A stretch of 64,000 bases of DNA, from positions 124,001-188,000 of the forward strand of contig NC_014319.1 in the NCBI RefSeq assembly GCF_000196855.1, read 5' to 3'. The first letter of the stretch is position 1. Every line of letters starts with the position of its first letter. Shown piece by piece: positions 35,626 through 45,658 of this stretch. The position numbers and the translations under genes were made by a program. Source of the stretch: Leuconostoc gasicomitatum LMG 18811. Its GTDB lineage: Bacteria; Bacillota; Bacilli; Lactobacillales; Lactobacillaceae. The notes below the pieces were generated by a model. It was not told the origin of the DNA and searched no databases. It saw only the letters and a list, made by a program, of their open reading frames with translations.

Positions 35626-37428
35626 ATGCAGTATATTCGCTTAAAGATTAAAGATTCTGTTGAATTTCTATGGCATAGTAAAAGTTATCTAAAGAGCGTG
35701 TTTGCTATACACGCTTTGTTTATTTTTATATTGTTACCAATATTGGGGGAATCGAGTCAATTTATTTTAAAGATAAGTCAGATTAACTACTTATCGTTAA
35801 ATAATTTAGGCACAATGATGCGGCAACAACCCCTCGTATTTCTGGCTTTGATTAGTATTGTTATTTTATCCATTTTATTATCATTTTTTGAATTTGCTTT
35901 TTTGTTGATCAGTGTTTACTTTATTCAAACTAGACAACCTGTTAGCGTGCGTCAACTATTAGTGATTACCTTGAGACAACTTCGAAAAGTTGGCATCAGT
36001 ACTGGTTTGTTTTTCTTGTTTTATCTTGTACTCATATTACCGTTAGGTGGGGTGAGTTATAGTTCGAATCTGCTATCAAAAGTAAAAATCCCGGCATTCC
36101 TTATGGATTACATTTTTGATCATCGCTTCATTGTTGTTGGCGCGTTTATTTTAGTATACATTTTACTAACTTATATTGGTGTACGACTAATATTCGTATT
36201 ACCAAACCTTATATTAAATGATTTGTCGATAGGCGAGGCAATTAAAAGTAGTTTGACGATCACACGTAGAAAATTTGTGACGATACTTCTGAAATTGGCA
36301 GCTATTGGGTTTGGGATGCTCCTATTTTCTTCAGTAAGTATTGCTGGCTTAATTGGTATTCAAAAACTAGTGGAACAATATAGTCATTCATATACGGTAG
36401 TTAGTGCTGCAGTTATTATGACGCTATTACAAATCATAATTTTGATTAACATAGCAATAACAACTGTGGGGATGTTTCTTGTTATTATTGATTTCATGTC
36501 AAAGAACAATGTTTTGTCCGCTATCAAAAAACCTGATAGTTTGTTCAGTAGTGCGTACCGCAAAAATTTTGCAAACCGTTTAAGTGCACCACTTTATATT
36601 GTTTTGGGTATCATGAGTGCAGTGATTGTCGGTGGCTATAACTTTGATTATTTGAAATCAGTTGATATTTCTAAGCCAATAAGTGTGTCACATCGAGGTG
36701 TTTCTGAGAAAAATGGCGTCCAAAACAGCATTTCTGCAATGAATAGGACGGCACAATATCATCCCGATTACGTGGAGATGGATGTTCAATTAACCAAGGA
36801 CAATCAGTTTGTCGTTTTCCATGATTTTAATTTAAAACAATTAACTAGTGTGAATAATACACCAGAGAATATGAACTTAAACGCGTTAACCAAACTTAAG
36901 GTGCATGAAAATAATCAGGTACAACCCATTGAGTCATTCGATGATTACTTAAAAGCTGCAAAAGCAATCCATCAAAAGCTCTTAATTGAGTTGAAAACGC
37001 CAAATAAAGATAATACGCAACTAGTTGCAAGATTCATGCGGAAATATCAAAAAGATATTCAAGAAAATGATTATATGATTCAGTCATTAAATTTTGAGTT
37101 AATAGAAGATGTTAAAAAAATTGCACCAACTGTTAAGGCAGGGTATATTTTACCGTTCAACCTCATTGGTCCGCCAATTTCACATTCGGATTTTTATACG
37201 GTCGAATTTAGTACTGTGAACAAGCATTTTATTCAAACAGCGCACAATGAAAGAAAAAAAGTATTTGTTTGGACACCAAATGATAAAAAATCAATTTTAC
37301 GTATGATGTATTTTGGTGCAGACGGCGTTATAACTGACAATATGCCGGCTGTGGGGCGAGCAATGACAGATGCTAACCATATCACATATTCTGATAAGTT
37401 ACTTTATTATGTTGCAGGTTTAGGATGA
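35626..37428 (+). CDS. Membrane-anchored glycerophosphodiester phosphodiesterase
   Basis: 600-residue protein; the ATG at 35626 with AGGAG was chosen over an upstream TTG frame. Residues 1-350 form a membrane domain of about eight helices (GPDPase_memb type). The C-terminal 250 residues are a GDPD barrel with SHRGVSEKNGVQNS, EMDVQLTKDNQFVVFHDF, LIELKTPN and VWTPNDKKS. Such enzymes act outside the membrane on glycerophosphodiesters or lipoteichoic-acid-type polymers. It is monocistronic with its own promoter and terminator, separate from the cytosolic UgpQ-like gene at 1817. Confidence 0.9.
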   Translation: MQYIRLKIKDSVEFLWHSKSYLKSVFAIHALFIFILLPILGESSQFILKISQINYLSLNNLGTMMRQQPLVFLALISIVILSILLSFFEFAFLLISVYFIQTRQPVSVRQLLVITLRQLRKVGISTGLFFLFYLVLILPLGGVSYSSNLLSKVKIPAFLMDYIFDHRFIVVGAFILVYILLTYIGVRLIFVLPNLILNDLSIGEAIKSSLTITRRKFVTILLKLAAIGFGMLLFSSVSIAGLIGIQKLVEQYSHSYTVVSAAVIMTLLQIIILINIAITTVGMFLVIIDFMSKNNVLSAIKKPDSLFSSAYRKNFANRLSAPLYIVLGIMSAVIVGGYNFDYLKSVDISKPISVSHRGVSEKNGVQNSISAMNRTAQYHPDYVEMDVQLTKDNQFVVFHDFNLKQLTSVNNTPENMNLNALTKLKVHENNQVQPIESFDDYLKAAKAIHQKLLIELKTPNKDNTQLVARFMRKYQKDIQENDYMIQSLNFELIEDVKKIAPTVKAGYILPFNLIGPPISHSDFYTVEFSTVNKHFIQTAHNERKKVFVWTPNDKKSILRMMYFGADGVITDNMPAVGRAMTDANHITYSDKLLYYVAGLG

Positions 37429-37514
37429 AGCCGTATAGATAAGTTGGGCATGAATAGACGATTTTAGTTTCTGAAGCTGCGAGTTCTTTAGAATTTACAT
37501 TATAATATAGTTGT

Positions 37515-37557
37515 CAAAGGGGTTGATTCCATATTTCAAAGGAATCAACCCCTTTTT
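37515..37557 (+). terminator. Intrinsic terminator
   Basis: AAAGGGGTTGATTCC and GGAATCAACCCCTTT around an 11-base loop, followed by T residues. The 14 bases just before it (TATAATATAGTTGT, 37501-37514) recur exactly at 5103-5116 ahead of another terminator. Confidence 0.9.
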
Positions 37558-37590
37558 CACATCGTATATATTATTTTTTTACAATATAAT

Positions 37591-37618
37591 TTGAAATATT
37601 AAAAACAAATGATATAAT
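37591..37618 (+). promoter_or_regulatory. Probable promoter of the opp operon
   Basis: TTGAAA (37591-37596), 16-base spacer, TATAAT (37613-37618). The ribosome binding site AAGAAGG follows before the ATG at 37648. Confidence 0.6.
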
Positions 37619-37647
37619 TTTATAATATAAGAAAAGAAGGTTATAAA

Positions 37648-38643
37648 ATGGATGGTAAATTATTAGAGGCTGAGAATGTATCTGTCGATTTTAGAATAGA
37701 TGGACAATATCAGACAGCGATTCATAAAATAAACATTTCAATTAAACACGGTGAAGTTGTAGCTTTAGTTGGAGAATCTGGTTCTGGTAAATCAACGTTT
37801 GCAATGAGCGTGATGGGATTACATAATTCAGATCAAACGCGAGTAACCGGATCCATTAAGTTGAACGATAATGAGTTGATTGGTTTGAGTGAAAGGCAAT
37901 TTGATGCATATCGTGGTGTCTCTGTGGGCATGATTTTTCAAGATCCATTATCTAGTTTAAATCCTTTGATGAAAATTGGGGATCAAATAGCTGAAGCCAT
38001 TACTGTTCATGATAAACAGTCAAAAAAGGTGAAACAACGTGTACAAAAATTAATTTCAGATGTTGGTATTGTTGATGTCCAGCGTGTTTCCCAACAATAT
38101 CCACATGAGCTTTCAGGCGGTATGCGACAACGTGTTATGATTGCAATTGCGTTAGCTAATGAACCAGATTTGATTATTGCTGATGAACCAACAACCGCCT
38201 TGGATGCGACAATTCAAGCGCAAATATTAGATCTAATCAAAGAGATTCAACAAAAAAAGAACGCAGGAATCTTATTAATTACACATGATTTAGGGGTTGT
38301 TGCTGAAATGGCTGATACGGTTACCGTCATGTATGCGGGGCAAATTGTTGAGCAGGCTCGCGTGGCAGATCTTTTCAATCATCCAAAACATCCGTACACG
38401 CGGTCCTTATTGCGTGCAGATCCATCAGAAGTGAATTCTGGGGACGAATTATATGCTATTCCTGGTACCGTTCCAGCTTTAAAAGATATGGATCATAGTA
38501 AAGACTTGTTTTTGAAGCGTATACCTTGGTTAGACAAAGCGGAAGTCGAGGCAACTGTTGATGAAAAATTACAAAAAGTCAGCGATGAACATTATGTACG
38601 TGGCAATGCGTGGCAAAATTTTGAATTTTTGGAAGATCTTTAA
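37648..38643 (+). CDS. oppD: Oligopeptide ABC transporter ATP-binding protein OppD
   Basis: 331-residue ATPase. Walker A is [13 protein letters not shown], the signature ELSGGMRQRVMIAIAL, Walker B LIIADEPTTALDA, and the C-terminal HPKHPYTRSLLRADP is the Opp/Dpp-specific region. It forms the heterodimeric motor with OppF and drives import of oligopeptides as amino-acid source. First gene of oppDFBCA. Confidence 0.95.
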   Translation: MDGKLLEAENVSVDFRIDGQYQTAIHKINISIKHGEVVALVGESGSGKSTFAMSVMGLHNSDQTRVTGSIKLNDNELIGLSERQFDAYRGVSVGMIFQDPLSSLNPLMKIGDQIAEAITVHDKQSKKVKQRVQKLISDVGIVDVQRVSQQYPHELSGGMRQRVMIAIALANEPDLIIADEPTTALDATIQAQILDLIKEIQQKKNAGILLITHDLGVVAEMADTVTVMYAGQIVEQARVADLFNHPKHPYTRSLLRADPSEVNSGDELYAIPGTVPALKDMDHSKDLFLKRIPWLDKAEVEATVDEKLQKVSDEHYVRGNAWQNFEFLEDL

Positions 38644-38658
38644 GAAGAGGGTGCGGCA

Positions 38659-39648
38659 ATGAGTGAGTTAGTCCGAATAGAAAATTTAAAAGTGTATTAT
38701 CCAATACGAACAGGTTTTTTTAACCGTGTAACAGACAATATCAAAGCAGTAGATAATATTTCATTCACAATTGAATCAGGTCAGACTTATGGTCTTGTTG
38801 GTGAATCTGGTTCTGGTAAAACAACTATTGGAAAATCGCTAGTTGGACTTGAAGACCCTACTAGTGGAAAAATTTTATTCGAAGGTCATGAAGTGACAAC
38901 GAATAGACAAAAAAAGGCTATAAATTATAACAAAGACGTACAGATGGTTTTCCAAGATAGTCAGTCAAGTTTGAATCCAAGAAAAACAATTGGTGAAATC
39001 ATTGCTGAACCACTTAAAAATTTTGGCGTGCCCAATGTTATTGGCGCAGGCTATGATGGGGAAAGGTCATTTGATCAAACAAAAATTAATGAACGTGTTT
39101 TAGCGCTATTAAAAATTGTTGGGTTACCTGCTCAGACAGTAGCACAATATCCATTTCAGTTTTCGGGTGGGCAGCGACAACGTATAGGCGTTGCTCGTGC
39201 ATTGGCAACAAATCCGCGGTTAATTGTTGCTGATGAACCTGTATCAGCATTAGATTTATCAGTTCAAGCACAAGTATTGAATTTTATGAAAAAAATCCAA
39301 CGAGAATATGGCATTAGTTTCTTATTTATTTCTCATGATTTAGGTGTGGTGAAGTACATGACTGATAACATTGCAATTATGCATAATGGTCGTTTTGTCG
39401 AAATGGGCACGACAAATGACATTTTTAATGATGCGCAGCATATTTATACCAAACGATTATTATCTGCGATACCAAGTTTAGATGTCAGTAAACGTGACGA
39501 AAAGCGAGCTTATCGTAAACGAATTGAGTCTGAATTTACACAAAATAAAGGTGCTTATTACCAACAAGATGGTCTGAGAGATCGTGCATATGATTTAGAA
39601 CCGATTACAAAAACTCACTACGTGGCACTTAAGAAAGAGGGAGCATAA
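38659..39648 (+). CDS. oppF: Oligopeptide ABC transporter ATP-binding protein OppF
   Basis: 329-residue partner ATPase. Walker A is [13 protein letters not shown], signature [15 protein letters not shown], Walker [15 protein letters not shown]. The insertion [20 protein letters not shown] lies before the signature. GAGGGTG precedes the start, 15 bases after oppD. Confidence 0.95.
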   Translation: MSELVRIENLKVYYPIRTGFFNRVTDNIKAVDNISFTIESGQTYGLVGESGSGKTTIGKSLVGLEDPTSGKILFEGHEVTTNRQKKAINYNKDVQMVFQDSQSSLNPRKTIGEIIAEPLKNFGVPNVIGAGYDGERSFDQTKINERVLALLKIVGLPAQTVAQYPFQFSGGQRQRIGVARALATNPRLIVADEPVSALDLSVQAQVLNFMKKIQREYGISFLFISHDLGVVKYMTDNIAIMHNGRFVEMGTTNDIFNDAQHIYTKRLLSAIPSLDVSKRDEKRAYRKRIESEFTQNKGAYYQQDGLRDRAYDLEPITKTHYVALKKEGA

Positions 39649-39650
39649 TT

Positions 39651-40616
39651 ATGTGGCGAACAATTTTAAGGCGTGTGTTAATTATGATTCCACAGTTAAT
39701 TTTGGTTTCTATTTTAATTTTTATGTTAGCGCAATTAATGCCTGGGGATCCATTTTATGGGAGCTTAAATCCCAATTCTGATCCCGCAACAATTGCAAGA
39801 ATGCGTCACGCTGCTGGTCTGGATTTGCCATGGTATCAGCAATATGTTAAATGGGTTGGTAATGTACTACATGGGGATTTAGGCACTTCATATGTTGTTA
39901 ATAAAGGTTGGACGGTGACACGTATTATTGGTCAACGCATATGGCCAACTCTGTCAATGGGAATCATTGCAGCCGTGTTAACTTATGTTTTGTCAATTTC
40001 GCAAGCGTTATTAGCTGCACGTAATGAAAATAAAATCATCGATCGTATTCTAATTGTATGGAACACGATGACATCGGCTGTCCCATCGTTTGTTTTTTAT
40101 TTTGTTATGATGGTTTTGTTTGTTTACATTATTCCAATATTTCCAAGTTCTGGGACAGGTATTGACGATACACAAAGTTTTACCACGAATTTTTTTAGTA
40201 ATTTAAGATATGCCTTTTTGCCAGCTTTGACGATTGCGTTGTTTAGTACAAATAGCATTTTCCAATATTTACGTTCAAATTTATTGGATCAACAAGCGCA
40301 AGATTATGTGCGAACAGCGCGTGCTAAGGGTGTCCAAATAAAAGACGTCTTTAGAAAACACATCTTACGAAACGCTTTTTTGCCAATTGCTTCAGCCATT
40401 GGATACTCAATAACTGGTATTTTAGGTGGCGCAATTTTTGCTGAAACTGTTTTTGGTTATCCTGGATTAGGTGCATTGTTTGTTCAAGCGTTGAGTGGTC
40501 GTGATTATACTGTCATTACAGCGTTAATGTTACTTCAAGGTGTATTAGCATTATTAGGTGGCCTATTGTCGGATATTATCTCAGCGTGGGTTGATCCTCG
40601 CGTTCGAGTGAAGTAG
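39651..40616 (+). CDS. oppB: Oligopeptide ABC transporter permease OppB
   Basis: 321-residue permease with six membrane helices. The N-terminus RRVLIMIPQLILVSILIFML followed by LMPGDPF, and the EAA-like loop TARAKGVQIKDVFRKHILRN, are typical of OppB/DppB. It starts 2 bases after the oppF stop with GAGGGAG. Confidence 0.95.
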   Translation: MWRTILRRVLIMIPQLILVSILIFMLAQLMPGDPFYGSLNPNSDPATIARMRHAAGLDLPWYQQYVKWVGNVLHGDLGTSYVVNKGWTVTRIIGQRIWPTLSMGIIAAVLTYVLSISQALLAARNENKIIDRILIVWNTMTSAVPSFVFYFVMMVLFVYIIPIFPSSGTGIDDTQSFTTNFFSNLRYAFLPALTIALFSTNSIFQYLRSNLLDQQAQDYVRTARAKGVQIKDVFRKHILRNAFLPIASAIGYSITGILGGAIFAETVFGYPGLGALFVQALSGRDYTVITALMLLQGVLALLGGLLSDIISAWVDPRVRVK

Positions 40617-40628
40617 GGGGACATGGAC

Positions 40629-41519
40629 ATGGAAATTAAGAAACAGCGATTTGGATCGAAATTTATTAAAAATTTTTGGCGTGAACTAGAGAAAGATAAT
40701 TTAGCCTTATTAGCCACAATACTATTGATTGTGCTTTTTCTGTTTATTATTATTGGTCAAATTTTTGTACCAACTGATATTGGCACGATGAGTAATATTT
40801 TAAGTGCTAACTTACCACCATTAACTAATGGTCATATTCTTGGGACTACGAATTCGGGCGCTGACTTTGTTTTGACGTTGATTGCTTCAGCTAGCAATTC
40901 ACTCATTATCGGCTTTGGCGTAGCAATCCTGATTACAATTATTTCAGTTACTTTTGGTATGATTATTGGATATTTTGGTGGTTGGATTGATTGGATTGCT
41001 ATGCGGCTGATTGATTTTTGGTTGGTCATGCCGCTACTGATGATTTTGGCTATTATTTTTTCTACGGCAAAGGGCTTGTCAATTTGGAGTTTGATTTTAA
41101 TTCTAGCGGTACTGAGTTGGCCACCAAATGTACGATTAATTCGTACGTTAACGTTATCTGAGGTCAATAGAGATTATGTTCAGGCAGCTAAAATTTCTGG
41201 CACACCTTGGTATAAAATTCTATTTACTGGTATTTTCCCAAATATCTCATCAACAGTTATTTCTGATTTTGCGTTAACCTTGGCAGGTTCAATTGGTATT
41301 GAGACTAGTTTGACGTATTTAGGATTTGGATTGAAGCACGGCACAAGTTCATTGGGTACAATGTTAACAGTTTTGAGTGGTAGTTCGGCATCATCAGTTT
41401 ATACACAATGGTGGTTATGGATTCCGGTCACATTAGTATTAATTATTTTGACTTTTGGTATTGTAGTTCTTGGACAAGTTGCTCGTCGCGCAATAGATCA
41501 GAGACAATCTGTGTCTTGA
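40629..41519 (+). CDS. oppC: Oligopeptide ABC transporter permease OppC
   Basis: 296-residue permease. GGGGGA (40616-40621) is too close to the ATG at 40623, so the second ATG at 40629 is the likelier start. Typical OppC features are HILGTTNSGADFVLTLI, the helices FGVAILITIISVTFGMIIGY, and the coupling loop QAAKISGTPWYKILFTGIFP. Partner of OppB. Confidence 0.93.
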   Translation: MEIKKQRFGSKFIKNFWRELEKDNLALLATILLIVLFLFIIIGQIFVPTDIGTMSNILSANLPPLTNGHILGTTNSGADFVLTLIASASNSLIIGFGVAILITIISVTFGMIIGYFGGWIDWIAMRLIDFWLVMPLLMILAIIFSTAKGLSIWSLILILAVLSWPPNVRLIRTLTLSEVNRDYVQAAKISGTPWYKILFTGIFPNISSTVISDFALTLAGSIGIETSLTYLGFGLKHGTSSLGTMLTVLSGSSASSVYTQWWLWIPVTLVLIILTFGIVVLGQVARRAIDQRQSVS

Positions 41520-41553
41520 ATTTAAAACATTAGATTAAGATTAAAATTTAATG

Positions 41554-41581
41554 TTGACAAATAATTTTATAATGATATATT
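41554..41581 (+). promoter_or_regulatory. Promoter upstream of oppA
   Basis: TTGACA (41554-41559), 16-base spacer, TATATT (41576-41581). A separate promoter would let the binding protein be made in excess over the membrane subunits, as is usual. Confidence 0.65.
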
Positions 41582-41653
41582 TATAATAGTTTATTTTTGA
41601 GAACTAGATTGATTGTATGTTTAATTTCATGATATATGAGGAGGCGTTTTTAC

Positions 41654-43519
41654 ATGGTTAGTACGGGAAAGAAAATAGGCTTTGGTGTTGGTGGCCTAGT
41701 CATAGTCGCTGGAGCTACTTGGGCATTAGTTGCGACAACATCAAATCACACATCAACAACTAAAGCAGTTGATGTTGGATCGTTTAAAGGAGACTATAAA
41801 AACTCAAAATCAGCTATCAAAAATGGTAGTTTAACGGTTAGTTATCCTGGTAATGCATCTGATCCCGTGTCTTTTGCTGGTTATTCGGAATTGGCACAGT
41901 GGTCAGCTGCACAAGAGCAACTTGATCCTGCAGGGAAAAACACGCTTTTCTATGTTGATAAAGATGGTAAGCTGACAAACGATGGTCCAGCTAAAGTTAC
42001 AGTTGATAAAGATGCAAAAACGGTGACAATTAAACTTCGTGATGATTTAAAATGGTCAGATGGTAAAGACGTTACAGCACAAGACGTATTGTTTTCATTG
42101 CAGACACTGGCAACAAATAAAGTCGCTTCTGGTAATTTTACACAAGCTTATACAGCTATTAAAGGTTTAAGTGATTATCAAAATGGTAAGGCAAAAGACA
42201 TTTCTGGTGTGAAGTTGGACGATGGTAAAGCGGGTAAGCAATTAACTGTCTCATATACAACGCTACCAGCCGCAGTCGATTGGGGTGATGGGGTACCTGC
42301 TTATGCCTTACCATATCATGATTTGAAAGATGTCAAGTCTAAGGACTTGGCTACTTCTGAAAAAGTGACAAAGAATCCACTATCCTTTGGACCATTCAAA
42401 GTGGCATCAGTCTCGTCAGATTCAACAGTTAAATATGTTAAAAATTCTGACTATTGGGGTAAGAAACCTAAACTAAATACGATAACGTATTATGTGAACC
42501 AAGATCAAACAAAGCTTGAGAACGACTTATCAAAGCAGAAATTCGATATTGTGACAAAAGCGCCGGCTTCCCTTTGGAAAGATGGGACTAATAATCCTGT
42601 ATTATCGAAATACAATAATGATAAAGGTTACGCGTCAACAGGATATTATGATAGCGGTTATTGGGAACTTTACTTTAATTTGGGACATCTTAACTCAAAA
42701 ACTAGTGAAAACGTACAGGATCGCCAAACACCTTTGCAAGATGTTAATGTTCGTAAAGCCGTTGGTTATGCAGAGAATGTTGGAGATGTGGTTAAAAAAT
42801 ATGGGAATGGTTTGAGTGTAACCGCTGATACTCTCGTTTCAAAGAATGAATCTAAAAAGATGTTCTATAATAACAATGTTCAAGGATATCAGCAAAAATC
42901 ATCTGGTGATATCAAGAAAGCTGGTGGCTTACTTGAAAAATCAGGTTATAAAAAAGATTCAGCTGGGTATTATGCTAAAGATGGTAAGCGCCTAAGTCTA
43001 GTTTACTTAGCACGTTCAGGGAACACAACATCTGAAGCCTCAACTAAAGCTTACATCGAAGCATGGAAAAAAGCAGGTATTGAAGTTAAATTGTACCAAG
43101 ATAAATTGGTAGATCCCTCTACTTGGCAATCAATTGTAGTAGATGGCAATAATAACAATTGGGATATTACTGATGGTGGTTGGTCAGAGGGAACTGTGCC
43201 AACATTTGATCAGTTATGGAGCAAGTCTGCACCTTATAACTTCGGTCATGTTGTTTCAAAGGAGTTAACTCAGAATTTATCTGATACACAAACAGCCACA
43301 TCAGAGGCAAGTCTTGTTAAGAATATCAAGCAATTCCAGAAGTTAGTTGTTGACGAACAGGCTTACACGATTCCAACAACTACTAATATTAAGGTACAAT
43401 TAGTGAATGGACGCGTTACTGGATGGACAACTAACTTTGCAGCGCAACAAAATGACTTATACGCGCAGTTGGGTGTATCACAAAGTAAGCCTGTTACATC
43501 AGGGAACCCACGTAAGTAA
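41654..43519 (+). CDS. oppA: Oligopeptide-binding protein OppA
   Basis: 621-residue family 5 binding protein. The ATG at 41654 follows the ribosome binding site GAGGAGGCG; the upstream in-frame ATG overlaps that site. The hydrophobic segment KKIGFGVGGLVIVAGATWAL is followed by VATTSNH with no Cys, so the lipobox usual in OppA is missing and the protein may be anchored by an uncleaved helix. The body has VTIKLRDDLKWSDGKDVTAQ DVLFS-type sequence, NPLSFGPFKV and QDVNVRKAVGYAE. Last gene of the opp operon, with its own promoter and a strong terminator. Confidence 0.93.
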   Translation: MVSTGKKIGFGVGGLVIVAGATWALVATTSNHTSTTKAVDVGSFKGDYKNSKSAIKNGSLTVSYPGNASDPVSFAGYSELAQWSAAQEQLDPAGKNTLFYVDKDGKLTNDGPAKVTVDKDAKTVTIKLRDDLKWSDGKDVTAQDVLFSLQTLATNKVASGNFTQAYTAIKGLSDYQNGKAKDISGVKLDDGKAGKQLTVSYTTLPAAVDWGDGVPAYALPYHDLKDVKSKDLATSEKVTKNPLSFGPFKVASVSSDSTVKYVKNSDYWGKKPKLNTITYYVNQDQTKLENDLSKQKFDIVTKAPASLWKDGTNNPVLSKYNNDKGYASTGYYDSGYWELYFNLGHLNSKTSENVQDRQTPLQDVNVRKAVGYAENVGDVVKKYGNGLSVTADTLVSKNESKKMFYNNNVQGYQQKSSGDIKKAGGLLEKSGYKKDSAGYYAKDGKRLSLVYLARSGNTTSEASTKAYIEAWKKAGIEVKLYQDKLVDPSTWQSIVVDGNNNNWDITDGGWSEGTVPTFDQLWSKSAPYNFGHVVSKELTQNLSDTQTATSEASLVKNIKQFQKLVVDEQAYTIPTTTNIKVQLVNGRVTGWTTNFAAQQNDLYAQLGVSQSKPVTSGNPRK

Positions 43520-43606
43520 ATAATATGCTCATCGTGCAATTGGCGTATTGATACAATAATAACTATCCTCCCAGATAAAGAAACTTGTATGAGACGGCCA
43601 TTGCAC

Positions 43607-43648
43607 AAAAAACGCTTAAAGAGTTGTTCAACTCTTTAAGCGTTTTTC
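43607..43648. terminator. Bidirectional terminator between oppA and zwf
   Basis: AAAACGCTTAAAGAGTT pairs with AACTCTTTAAGCGTTTT around GTTC, flanked by A- and T-tracts. Confidence 0.9.
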
Positions 43649-43668
43649 TTATCTGATTAATGATGAAA

Positions 43669-45129
43669 TTAACCCTTAAATACCCAAGTATCACCGTTAT
43701 CGGCTAGCAACTTATCAGATGCTTCTGGTCCCATTGAACCTGACTTATACGTTTCAAGAGGTGCTTTGTCAGCAGTATAAACTGCTGAAATAGCATCAAC
43801 GAATTTCCAGGCAATAGCTACGCCATTCCAGTCGGCAAAGTTTGATCCATCACCATTCATTGTGTCATGAATCATACGTTCATATGGTTCAGGTGTATTT
43901 TGCTTATCTTCATCTGAGATTGTCCAACCAAGATCAATTGTACGTGTGTTGAATGAATCTTCAACAGACTTTGAATTAATCTTAAATTCTATGCCACCCT
44001 TAGGATCAATTAGAATTGACAAAACAGATTCTTGCGCTTCTTGTGCTGTACCAAAGTCAAATGTTCCAGCTTTGAAGACGATATCAACACGTGTTTGTTT
44101 AGCAGCCAAACGCTTACCTGAACGAACATAGAAAGGTACACCTTCCCAACGAGGTAGGTCAAATTGTAATTCGCCGGCAATAAACGTGTTGTTCTTTGAA
44201 TCAGCAGGGACATCAAGTTCTTCAAGATATGGTTTGAAATCAGATGAATCACCGGCACCGTATTGTGCGCGAACGAAGTATTTGTTAACTTCTTCTTCAT
44301 CATAAATTTTCAAGGCATTGAAAGCAGCATTTTTAGCAGCGCGAATGTCCTTGTCATTAAATGAATCAGGCTTCTCCATAGCTAACCAACCAACAATTTG
44401 CATAGTATGGTTTTGAATCATGTCTAGCAATGCACCAGTAGTATCGTAGTAACCAGCGCGTTCTTCAACACCCAAAACTTCGGCTAGTGTCACTTGCACA
44501 TTTTTAATATAGTCTTTGTTCCAAGCAGCATCAAAGATTGGGTTACCAAAACGTAACGCAGCAATGTTTTGTACCATTTCTTTACCGAGATAGTGGTCGA
44601 TACGGAATAGCTGGTCGTCTGAAAAAGCATTTTCTAAATCATTTTGCAATTCTTCGGCTGTGGTATATGATGTACCAAAGGGCTTTTCAATCATCAAACG
44701 ATTGTAACCTGTTGGTGCCAACAATGCTTCAGACTTCAAGTATTTGGCAATTGTGCCAAAGAAGCGAGGGGCAACTGACATGTAGAAAATACGGTTGCCA
44801 TCAATATCAAATTTAGTAGCAGCTTCTTCAATGGCTTCTTTTAAGATAGCATATGAAGCAGCATCTGTGACATCATGTGCACGGTATGAGAAATGGGCAA
44901 TAAATGCCTCGGCTTGATCTTGATCTTCTGTAAAGTCCGCAATAGACTCGCGAACTAGTTGTTTAAATTCTTCGTCTGTTAGGTCTTGACGTGCCGTGCC
45001 AACAATGGCAAAGTGTTCTTGTAGGTAACCTTTCTTATAAAGGTTGAAAACTGATGGGTAAAGTTTGCGCTTTGCCAAATCACCAGTACCGCCAAAAAAT
45101 GTTACCAATGTCTTGATTTCTGAAACCAT
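43669..45129 (-). CDS. zwf: Glucose-6-phosphate 1-dehydrogenase
   Basis: 486-residue enzyme that oxidises glucose-6-phosphate to 6-phosphogluconolactone, the entry to the phosphoketolase pathway of heterofermentative bacteria. The coenzyme motif is FFGGTGDLAKRKLYP, the substrate motif RIDHYLGKEMVQ, and the EKPFGTS lysine region is present. By recall it matches the classical Leuconostoc mesenteroides enzyme over its whole length with scattered changes, which is the best taxonomic marker in the window. That enzyme uses both NAD and NADP. GGGGAA precedes the ATG. Monocistronic. Confidence 0.97.
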   Translation of the reverse strand: MVSEIKTLVTFFGGTGDLAKRKLYPSVFNLYKKGYLQEHFAIVGTARQDLTDEEFKQLVRESIADFTEDQDQAEAFIAHFSYRAHDVTDAASYAILKEAIEEAATKFDIDGNRIFYMSVAPRFFGTIAKYLKSEALLAPTGYNRLMIEKPFGTSYTTAEELQNDLENAFSDDQLFRIDHYLGKEMVQNIAALRFGNPIFDAAWNKDYIKNVQVTLAEVLGVEERAGYYDTTGALLDMIQNHTMQIVGWLAMEKPDSFNDKDIRAAKNAAFNALKIYDEEEVNKYFVRAQYGAGDSSDFKPYLEELDVPADSKNNTFIAGELQFDLPRWEGVPFYVRSGKRLAAKQTRVDIVFKAGTFDFGTAQEAQESVLSILIDPKGGIEFKINSKSVEDSFNTRTIDLGWTISDEDKQNTPEPYERMIHDTMNGDGSNFADWNGVAIAWKFVDAISAVYTADKAPLETYKSGSMGPEASDKLLADNGDTWVFKG

Positions 45130-45234
45130 AATGTTCCCCTTAATATTAGAATTGAATTCAACTATTATTATAACGCAAAATTGGTTAGAAAGTACGCGTT
45201 TTCACAATCATATCAATCGCTTAGCGAGGAAAAA

Positions 45235-45558
45235 ATGTTAATTAACGATTTTAACCCAAAACAACAACAAATTTTACGACAATTAGACATTGGTCAGTAT
45301 GCTGGTCAAACGCTGATTGCTCACGCACCAACTAAAAAAGATAGTAAAAATTATTATGTGATTCATGTTGACTTAAAAACCAATCATTGGCGTTACCAAC
45401 CTGATGAGCCAATTAAACCAGTTGAAGTAGCCGAATTGTTAAAAGCAGGTGGTTTAAGGACGACAACTGTCCGGCATCAATATGTTTTGAATTCTGCTGT
45501 CTTTAGCAAGCCAATAAGGCGCTTGTTTAAAAAACTTTTAGTAGATAAAAACATTTGA
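45235..45558 (+). CDS. Hypothetical protein (107 aa)
   Basis: The ATG at 45235 follows GAGG and was chosen over a longer frame that begins in the zwf promoter region. The protein is hydrophilic, has no signal or membrane segment, and ends in a basic stretch KPIRRLFKKLLVDKNI. I do not recognise the family. It is divergent from zwf and ends at a strong terminator, so it is a self-contained gene. Confidence 0.65.
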   Translation: MLINDFNPKQQQILRQLDIGQYAGQTLIAHAPTKKDSKNYYVIHVDLKTNHWRYQPDEPIKPVEVAELLKAGGLRTTTVRHQYVLNSAVFSKPIRRLFKKLLVDKNI

Positions 45559-45588
45559 GAAAATAATTTTTGAATCGTATTATTTTTT

Positions 45589-45629
45589 AAAACCAGCTTA
45601 AAATGACGTATTTTAAGCTGGTTTTTGTG
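45589..45629 (+). terminator. Intrinsic terminator
   Basis: AAAACCAGCTTAAAAT (45589-45604) pairs exactly with ATTTTAAGCTGGTTTT (45610-45625), loop GACGT, then T residues. A TACAAT (-10 like) for the next gene follows directly. Confidence 0.9.
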
Positions 45630-45658
45630 CTACAATAAACCTACTAATTGGAGGATTT

